From Stenotrophomonas pavanii (GTDB taxonomy: Bacteria; Pseudomonadota; Gammaproteobacteria; Xanthomonadales; Xanthomonadaceae), in NCBI RefSeq assembly GCF_900101175.1, contig NZ_FNFQ01000001.1, positions 620,001-684,000 on the forward strand: a stretch of 64,000 bases of DNA, read 5' to 3'. Made by a program: the position numbers and the translations under genes. Positions 58,872-64,000 of the stretch are shown here, piece after piece; within the stretch, counting starts at the first letter, position 1; each line of letters starts with the position of its first letter. The notes under the pieces are model-generated. The model did not search any database. It worked only from the letters and a program-made list of their open reading frames with translations, and had not been told where the DNA came from.

Positions 58872-59582
58872 ATGCAGTACGCGCTGTATTACTGGACCGG
58901 CATCCAGGGCCGTGGCGAGTTCGTGCGGCTGGCGCTGGAAGACGCCGGCGCCGACTACATCGACATGGCGCGCGTGCACGGCGATGCAGTGATGCAGCCG
59001 TTCCTGGAGGGCCGCAGCGAAGGGGCACAGCCCTTCGCGCCGCCGTTCCTCAAGGCCGGTCGCCAGGTCATCGCGCAGGTCGCCGCGATCCTGGATTTCC
59101 TCGGCCCGACGCTGGACCTGGTGCCGCAGGCCGCATCGCGGCGGATGCAGGCGCTGCAACTGCAGCTGACCATCGCGGATCTGGTGGCCGAGGTGCATGA
59201 CACCCACCATCCGATTGCCGCGTCGAAGTACTACGAAGAGCAGAAGACCGAAGCCAAGGCACGTGCCGCGTCACTGCGCAGCGAGCGCCTGCCGAAGTTC
59301 CTCGGCTACTTCGAACAGGTGCTGGCCGCCAACGGTGGCCGCCATGCCCTGCGCGAGCATTCGTATGTCGATCTGTCGCTGTTCCAGCTGCTGAGCGGGC
59401 TGGACTACATGTTCCCGCGGCGCATGCAGGCGCTCGGCCCTACCGTGCCCCTGCTGCGGGCGTTGCAGGAGCGGGTGGCGAAGCGACCGAACATCGCCGC
59501 CTATCTGGCGTCGGAGCGGCGGTTGCCGTTCAACACCAACGGCATCTTCCGCCATTACCCCGAACTGGACGCCGAACGGTAG
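58872..59582 (+). CDS. Glutathione S-transferase family protein
   Basis: A 236-residue GST-fold protein. The thioredoxin-like N-terminal domain (about 1-80) begins YALYYWTGIQGRGEFVRLALEDAG, with Tyr6/Tyr7 as the candidate catalytic residue, and has the QVIAQVAAILDFLG segment that usually binds glutathione. A helical C-terminal domain follows (VDLSLFQLLSGLDYMFPRR). The layout resembles sigma/mu/pi-type GSTs. Substrate unknown. A REP begins at the stop codon: its GTAG head includes the TAG. Confidence 0.87.
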   Translation: MQYALYYWTGIQGRGEFVRLALEDAGADYIDMARVHGDAVMQPFLEGRSEGAQPFAPPFLKAGRQVIAQVAAILDFLGPTLDLVPQAASRRMQALQLQLTIADLVAEVHDTHHPIAASKYYEEQKTEAKARAASLRSERLPKFLGYFEQVLAANGGRHALREHSYVDLSLFQLLSGLDYMFPRRMQALGPTVPLLRALQERVAKRPNIAAYLASERRLPFNTNGIFRHYPELDAER

Positions 59583-59654
59583 TGCCGGCCGCTGGCCCGC
59601 AGCTGCACCCTCCGCCCGAAGCCCACGACGGTGCCGGCCAGCGGCCGGCACTAC
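59579..59654. repeat. SMAG REP inverted pair at the GST stop codon
   Basis: The element at 59579-59601 shares its GTAG with the GST stop TAG; the mirrored copy lies at 59632-59654. It forms the 3' ends of two convergent genes. Confidence 0.88.
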
Positions 59655-59661
59655 CGGGGGG

Positions 59662-61266
59662 TCAGCTGTTCCCACCCAGCGGCTGCACCGGCTGTTTCTG
59701 CAGCGACAACAACCCCAGCAGCAGTGCCAACGCCACGTAGGCACCGGCAAACTGCCAGCTGATGATGCGCGCCAGGCCGTCCAGGTCCCATGGCAGGTAG
59801 ATGCCACCGCGCGGATCCACCGAATGGATCAGGCCGAACAGGGTCAGCCCGGCGGCCACCAGCAGGACGCCACAGGCACGGCGCAGGCGGCCATCGACCA
59901 TCGCCGCCACGGCCGAGATCCACAGCATCGAGGTGATGATGAAGCCATTGCCCAGGGTGAAGATCACCGCCAGCTCCGGCAGACCGTGGCCGTCAAGCTT
60001 GGTCAGCAGCTGCGGCAGCTGGTCCGGTGCGATCCAGCCGGGCGCCTTGATCGCCAGCAGGTAAGCCACCGACGGCAGGAAACCGAACACCATCGCGCCG
60101 GTGTGGTGACGCGGCGTCGCCTGGAAGGCCTGGGTGGTGATGTCGATGGCCACGTACACGATGATCGGCGCCAGCACCGCCAGCGGCAGCCATTGCACCA
60201 GCCCGGAGATGATGCCAAGCATGCCGCCGATACCGACGAACAGGCCGGTCAGCAGCGTGTAGCCGCTGCGCGCGCCCATGTGCTTGTACGCCGGCTGGCC
60301 GATGTACGGTGTGGTCTGCGCGACGCCGCCGCAGATGCCGGCCACCAGCGTGGCCACCGCTTCCACCAGCAGAATGTCGCGGGTGCGATAGTCATCACCG
60401 GCCGCACGCGCGCTTTCAGAGACGTTGATGCCACCGACCACCATCAGCAGGCCGAACGGCAGCAGCAGCGGCAGGTAGGTCATCGCGGTGGGCAGGCCGT
60501 CGAGGAAGCCCAGCGTCGGCAGCGGCAGCACCACCTGCGGCGGCACCCACTCCGGCACATGGAAGCCGGGCGCGCCCAGCCCGGCCAGGCCGAGGCCGTA
60601 ATACAGCACGGTGCCGAACACGAAGGCCAGCAGCACGCCCGGACCACGCACCGGCAACTTGCCCTTGGCGATCAGCACATACAGCAGCAGGCCCAGCGTG
60701 GTGAAGCCGACCAGCGGCGAGCGCAGCGTTTCCAGCAGCGGCAGCAGGCCCATCAGCACCAGCGCAATGCCGGCAATGGAGCCCAGCAGCGCCGCACGCG
60801 GCAGCGCGCGGGTGACTGCTTCGCCGAAGAACGACAGCACGAACTTGAGCACGCCCATGATGACCAGCGCGGCCATGCCCAGCTGCCAGGTGGCGATGCC
60901 TGCGGCATGCGGATCCATGCCCTGCTGCTTGAAGGCGATGAAGGCCGGGCCGAGCACCAGCAGGGCCATGCCGATGCTGGTGGGGGCATCCAGGCCGAGC
61001 GGCATGGCGGTGACATCGTCGCGGCCGGTACGCGCAGCCAGCCGACGCGCCATCAGCGTGTACAGCAGGTTGCCGACCAGCACGCCGAAGGCCGTGCCGG
61101 GGAACATGCGGCCGAATACCACGTCGGCGGGGAACTGGAAGATCCCGACCAGGGCCATGGCGATGAAGCCGAGGATGGAGAGGTTGTCGACGACCAGGCC
61201 GAAGAAGCCATTGAAGTCGCCGGCGACGAACCAGCGACGCGGTGCGGCGGAAGCGGGAGCGGACAT
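59662..61266 (-). CDS. Xanthine/uracil-permease-like transporter
   Basis: A 534-residue inner-membrane protein with about twelve to fourteen helices. The N-terminus (VAGDFNGFFGLVVDNLSILGF) and the conserved GGINVSESARAAGDDYRTRDILL and GGVAQTTPYIGQPAYKHMGARSGYTLL regions are those of the AzgA/NCS2-type purine permease group (COG2252-like). The substrate is not determined. The start at 61266 opens the conserved N-terminus; long upstream in-frame extension is repeat DNA and was rejected. Confidence 0.78.
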   Translation of the reverse strand: MSAPASAAPRRWFVAGDFNGFFGLVVDNLSILGFIAMALVGIFQFPADVVFGRMFPGTAFGVLVGNLLYTLMARRLAARTGRDDVTAMPLGLDAPTSIGMALLVLGPAFIAFKQQGMDPHAAGIATWQLGMAALVIMGVLKFVLSFFGEAVTRALPRAALLGSIAGIALVLMGLLPLLETLRSPLVGFTTLGLLLYVLIAKGKLPVRGPGVLLAFVFGTVLYYGLGLAGLGAPGFHVPEWVPPQVVLPLPTLGFLDGLPTAMTYLPLLLPFGLLMVVGGINVSESARAAGDDYRTRDILLVEAVATLVAGICGGVAQTTPYIGQPAYKHMGARSGYTLLTGLFVGIGGMLGIISGLVQWLPLAVLAPIIVYVAIDITTQAFQATPRHHTGAMVFGFLPSVAYLLAIKAPGWIAPDQLPQLLTKLDGHGLPELAVIFTLGNGFIITSMLWISAVAAMVDGRLRRACGVLLVAAGLTLFGLIHSVDPRGGIYLPWDLDGLARIISWQFAGAYVALALLLGLLSLQKQPVQPLGGNS

Positions 61267-61383
61267 GGAAGGGGCGGAGGGGGTGGGGAGCGCCGATGGT
61301 AGGCCCAGCAGGGCCCGGGCGCCAATTCCGCGGTGGAATGATGGGTTCCAGCGGACGGCGGGGCCCCTCTTGGCTGGTCGCGG

Positions 61384-61407
61384 GTAGAGTCGACTGTCAG
61401 TCGACTG
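61384..61407 (+). repeat. SMAG-like REP, GTCGACT stem
   Basis: GTAG head followed by AGTCGACT and AGTCGACT, a near-perfect palindrome; first of six repeats packed between 61380 and 61815. Confidence 0.7.
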
Positions 61408-61420
61408 GCATTGCGCGTTG

Positions 61421-61523
61421 GGCCGGTCGGGGTGGGCAGCGCAGGACGCGCCGTAAACCCGTCCTGGGCTCGATGGTGCCATCCATGGCGCCAACGGTCC
61501 TGCGCGGCCCATCCCGACCGGCC
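61421..61523 (+). repeat. Composite intergenic repeat, copy C (core only)
   Basis: Outer stem 61421-61446 with 61498-61523, one-sided 27-nt bulge 61447-61473 carrying CGCCGTAAACCCGTCC, and inner hairpin 61474-61493 with a CATCCATG tip. It lacks the flanking GGCAGGGC hairpin and 41-nt palindrome of copies A and B. Stem sequences differ from A and B while bulge and tip are kept. Confidence 0.7.
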
Positions 61524-61599
61524 CCTCACAGTTTCCTGCGCGTGCCAGCCACGGAAGAACATCAAAAGATCCAAAGCCAAGCCAGGCTCTCGCTGCAGT

Positions 61600-61655
61600 G
61601 CCGGGCCCATGCTCGGCTGCTGTACGCGAAGCCTCTGAGCCGAGCATGGCCCGGC
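61600..61655. repeat. Long inverted repeat of the GCCGAGC REP class
   Basis: GCCGGGCCCATGCTCGGCT (61600-61618) faces AGCCGAGCATGGCCCGGC (61638-61655), arms complementary except for one extra base, then TAC. It can form a long hairpin. Confidence 0.75.
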
Positions 61656-61687
61656 TACAGAAGATCATTCCGATCATTCTTTCGTTC

Positions 61688-61710
61688 ATCCACGCATGGC
61701 GTGGATCTAC
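61688..61710 (-). repeat. SMAG-like REP, ATCCACGC stem
   Basis: Identical in sequence to the element at 7152-7174. Directly followed by a second palindrome GTGTCGACC/GGTCGACAC (61712-61731). Confidence 0.8.
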
Positions 61711-61763
61711 CGTGTCGACCAAGGTCGACACCTGCCCACGGATGGCCGCCGTTGCTTCCGAGG

Positions 61764-61787
61764 TGGCCGGCCCGCGGCCGGCACTAC
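61764..61787 (-). repeat. SMAG REP element (variant)
   Basis: GGCCGGC/GCCGGC-type hairpin ending CACTAC. A GCAGGGC/GCCCTGC hairpin (61795-61811) follows just before the poxB 3' end. Confidence 0.7.
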
Positions 61788-61820
61788 CGCGGGCGCAGGG
61801 CGCAGCCCTGCATCCTCGCC

Positions 61821-63539
61821 CTACTTCTTCAGGAAGTTGTCCACCAGCAGATGCTTCACATCGTCGAAGCGGCCATTCAACACCGCCTTGGCGGCATACA
61901 GCGCCGTACCGGCCACCTGCTTGGCCTCGATCTGCGGTGGCATCACCAGTTCAGCGCGACTGGTATGCACGTCCAGCAGCGCCGGGCCGCGCTGGGACAG
62001 GAAATCCAATACCGCCTCTTCCAGATCCTCGCTGCGGGTCACCGTGCGGCCGTGGAAGCCGATCACCTCGGCCAGGCGGCCGAAGTCCGGGTTCTTCAGG
62101 TCGGTGTAGTTGTCCAGCAGGCCTTCCACCTTCTGCTCCAGCTCGACGAAGTTCAGCGAGCCGTTGTTGAACACCACCACCTTGATCGGCAGGTTCTCCT
62201 GCACTGCTGTGAGCAGGTCACCCAGCAGCATCGCCAGGCCACCATCACCGGACAGCGAGATCACCTGCCGCCCGGGGAAGGCCTTCTGCAGGCCCAGCGC
62301 CTGCGGCATCGCGTTGGCCATCGTGCCGTGCAGCAGGCTGGTCAGCGTGCGGCGACGGCCGTTGACGCGGATGTGGCGCAGCACCCACACCATCGGCGAG
62401 CCGCCGTCAGCAGTGAACAGCGCATCATCGCTGGCGTGCCTGGACAGCAAGGCGGTCAGGTGCTGCGGGTGGATCAGTTCACCCTCGCCCGGTTGTTCTT
62501 CCTGCTCGCGCGTCTTCAGTGCCTTGTCGCGACGCTCGATGCATTCGTCCAGGAAGCTGCTGTCCTCGCGCGGCGGCAGCATCGGCAGCAGCGCGTCCAG
62601 GGTCGGTGCGATGTCACCGACCACGCCGAGGTTCACCGGATGGCGGCGGCCGAGGTGGCTGCCATCGCGGTCGACCTGGATGATCGTGGCCTTGTCCGGG
62701 TAGAACTGGCCCCACGCGAAGTCGGCGCCGAGCAGCAGCAGCGTGTCGCACGCCATCAGCGTATGGAAGCCGGATTCGATGCCGAAGATGCCGGTCATGC
62801 CCATGTTGTACGGGTTGTCCGGCTCGACGAAATCCTTGGCGCGCGAAGTATGCGCAACCGGCGCCTGCAGGCGCCGGGCCAGTTCCAGCAGCTGCGCGTG
62901 TGCGCCCTGGCAACCGGCACCGGCGTAGATGCCAATGCGCTTGCCCTGCCCCAGCAGTTCGGCGATGCGCTGCAGTTCGGCATCCGCCGGACGCAGCACC
63001 GGCTGGGTGTAGTGCACCGAGAACGGCACATCGTGCTTCACCTCAGCCTGGCTGATGTCGGCCGGCAGGATCACCACCGCCACGCCCCGGCGGCTGATCG
63101 CCGCCTGGCAGGCCAGGGCCACGACGCGCCGCGCCTGCTCCGGGCTGTGCACCTGTTCGCAGAACACCGTACAGCTGCCATAGACCGCCTTGAAATCCAC
63201 TTCCTGCGGAAATTCCATGCCCAGCTCACTGGTCACCACCTGGCTGGCGATCAGCACCATCGGTGCACGGTTGCGATTGCTCTCGAAGATGCCGTTGATG
63301 AAGTGCAGGCCACCGGGACCACAGGAACCCGCACAGGCGGTCAACTCGCCGCTCACCAGCGAATCGGCGCCGGCAGCGAAGGCGGCCACTTCTTCGTGGC
63401 GTACATGTACCCAGTCGATTTCACTGCGGTGCAGGGCATCGGTGACGTGATTCAAGGTATCGCCGACGATGCCATAACAGCGGCGGACGCCCGCCTGCTG
63501 CAGGGTATCGACAACGATCTCGGCAACGCGCTTGCTCAT
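61821..63539 (-). CDS. poxB: PoxB, pyruvate dehydrogenase (quinone)
   Basis: Peripheral membrane flavoprotein that decarboxylates pyruvate to acetate and passes electrons to ubiquinone. The 572-residue protein has the ThDP/FAD enzyme layout: an N-terminal Pyr domain with the catalytic Glu region (VHVRHEEVAAFAAGADS), a central FAD-binding domain, and a C-terminal PP domain with SGDGGLAMLLGDLLTAVQ and NN at VFNNGSLNFV. The start at 63539 has GAGGA 8-9 nt upstream. An alternative in-frame Met lies three codons upstream. Confidence 0.93.
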   Translation of the reverse strand: MSKRVAEIVVDTLQQAGVRRCYGIVGDTLNHVTDALHRSEIDWVHVRHEEVAAFAAGADSLVSGELTACAGSCGPGGLHFINGIFESNRNRAPMVLIASQVVTSELGMEFPQEVDFKAVYGSCTVFCEQVHSPEQARRVVALACQAAISRRGVAVVILPADISQAEVKHDVPFSVHYTQPVLRPADAELQRIAELLGQGKRIGIYAGAGCQGAHAQLLELARRLQAPVAHTSRAKDFVEPDNPYNMGMTGIFGIESGFHTLMACDTLLLLGADFAWGQFYPDKATIIQVDRDGSHLGRRHPVNLGVVGDIAPTLDALLPMLPPREDSSFLDECIERRDKALKTREQEEQPGEGELIHPQHLTALLSRHASDDALFTADGGSPMVWVLRHIRVNGRRRTLTSLLHGTMANAMPQALGLQKAFPGRQVISLSGDGGLAMLLGDLLTAVQENLPIKVVVFNNGSLNFVELEQKVEGLLDNYTDLKNPDFGRLAEVIGFHGRTVTRSEDLEEAVLDFLSQRGPALLDVHTSRAELVMPPQIEAKQVAGTALYAAKAVLNGRFDDVKHLLVDNFLKK

Positions 63540-63647
63540 CGGAGACATCCTCGAGGGGAGAACATCCGAGGCTAGACCCGAAGAAGTGATGCCTCCGTGG
63601 GCAAGGCGCACATCACCTCGATAGGCAAACTACCGGCGGAGATCGAG

Positions 63648-64000
63648 TCAATCGTTGACGTTGATCCAGCCCACCACCTCACCCTGCCTGGGGTTGCGGT
63701 AGCACAGCTTCACCCAGCCGTCCCGTTCATCCAGCAGTTCCACGCGGTCGCCCTGGACCAGGTAACGCCTGGTGCTGGATGCGCCGGGTTGGTCGAACAG
63801 GAACAGGCGCGCGGGTGCCACCGCGGCCTGCCGACCACGCAACGGTCCATCCGGCGGAGCACCCAGGCCATCGGCGATGGCACTTTCCAGCACGCGGCCG
63901 GCGGCATCATAGGTGCGCCAGACCGCCAACGGCCCGTTCTCTTCGCGTTGTTCCCACTGCAGCGCGGCGTTCAACGTATCGCCCAGCATCAGCACGCGCT
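63648..64000 (-). CDS. C-terminal part of a protein with an SH3-like domain (runs off right edge)
   Basis: About 117 codons are visible; the frame continues past position 64000. The last ~60 residues (RYLVQGDRVELLDERDGWVKLCYRNPRQGEVVGWINVND) match the bacterial SH3-like pattern of GDRVxVLxxxxGWxxVxY and GWI. The upstream part is Gln/Arg/Ala-rich and unrecognised. The GTG at 63995 is only the first start codon in view and is probably not the true start. Confidence 0.6.
   Translation of the reverse strand, partial: RVLMLGDTLNAALQWEQREENGPLAVWRTYDAAGRVLESAIADGLGAPPDGPLRGRQAAVAPARLFLFDQPGASSTRRYLVQGDRVELLDERDGWVKLCYRNPRQGEVVGWINVND

Noticed and set aside
61267..61731. N-terminal extension of the permease to 61731
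   Set aside because: It translates repeat DNA; the conserved N-terminus begins at 61266.
61242..63575. A 777-codon + strand open frame opposite poxB
   Set aside because: Begins in repeat DNA and mirrors poxB codons; no domain.

Overview
This window is chromosomal DNA of a Stenotrophomonas species, most likely in the S. maltophilia complex. The evidence is high GC content, an ampR/L2 beta-lactamase pair, a copL-copA-copB copper cluster of the xanthomonad type, and many dispersed GTAG-type REP palindromes (SMAG elements). The L2 protein differs at many positions from the K279a-type L2 as I remember it, so the strain may be a non-maltophilia member of the complex. No phage, conjugative, CRISPR or transposase gene is visible. 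Almost everything is core genome; the unusual material is in the intergenic spaces.

Layout. 1-9 kb: 5' part of relA (reverse), a secreted protein, hrpA (reverse), dps, a 0.5-kb repeat-filled gap and recQ. 9-13 kb: copLAB copper resistance and a GNAT acetyltransferase. 13-19 kb: zinc-ribbon protein, CPBP membrane protease, stand-alone receiver protein, two tandem PF00756-type esterases, a 34-codon membrane microprotein whose start resembles TatA, an acyltransferase-3 membrane protein, a small secreted protein and tRNA-Lys. 19-33 kb: a secreted HEYVH metalloprotease-like protein, then a long reverse-strand series yebC-ruvC-ruvA-kup-ruvB-ybgC-tolQ-tolR-tolA-tolB-pal-cpoB-queE-queC. It joins Holliday-junction processing, potassium uptake, the Tol-Pal envelope machine and 7-deazaguanine synthesis. 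33-37 kb: aspS followed by an acidic-tail protein, a GNAT and an alpha/beta hydrolase, then a DUF3011 triple-repeat protein. 37-43 kb: lipoprotein, membrane glycosyltransferase, cation/proton antiporter, L2 beta-lactamase and divergent ampR. 43-50 kb: ABC-F ATPase, TonB-dependent receptor, YbaL-type antiporter and a repeat-filled gap. 50-55 kb: O-acetylhomoserine sulfhydrylase, then an OmpR-type regulator, sensor kinase and MipA/OmpV protein in one array. 55-64 kb: a small secreted protein, clpB, a DUF3014 protein, a glutathione S-transferase, a purine/uracil-type permease, a second repeat cluster, poxB, and the C-terminal part of an SH3-like protein at the right edge.

The most interesting structure is a composite repeat present three times (6862-7122, 49602-49859, 61421-61523). 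It has a 25-26-bp outer stem, a 27-29-nt bulge always on the same side carrying a conserved CGCCGTAAACCC core, and an inner hairpin capped by CATCCATG. In two copies it is followed by a perfect 41-nt palindrome. A separate set of perfect palindromes with 19-bp arms and a 3-nt loop lies in several intergenic gaps. Functions given here rest on motif recognition by eye; no database search was run.
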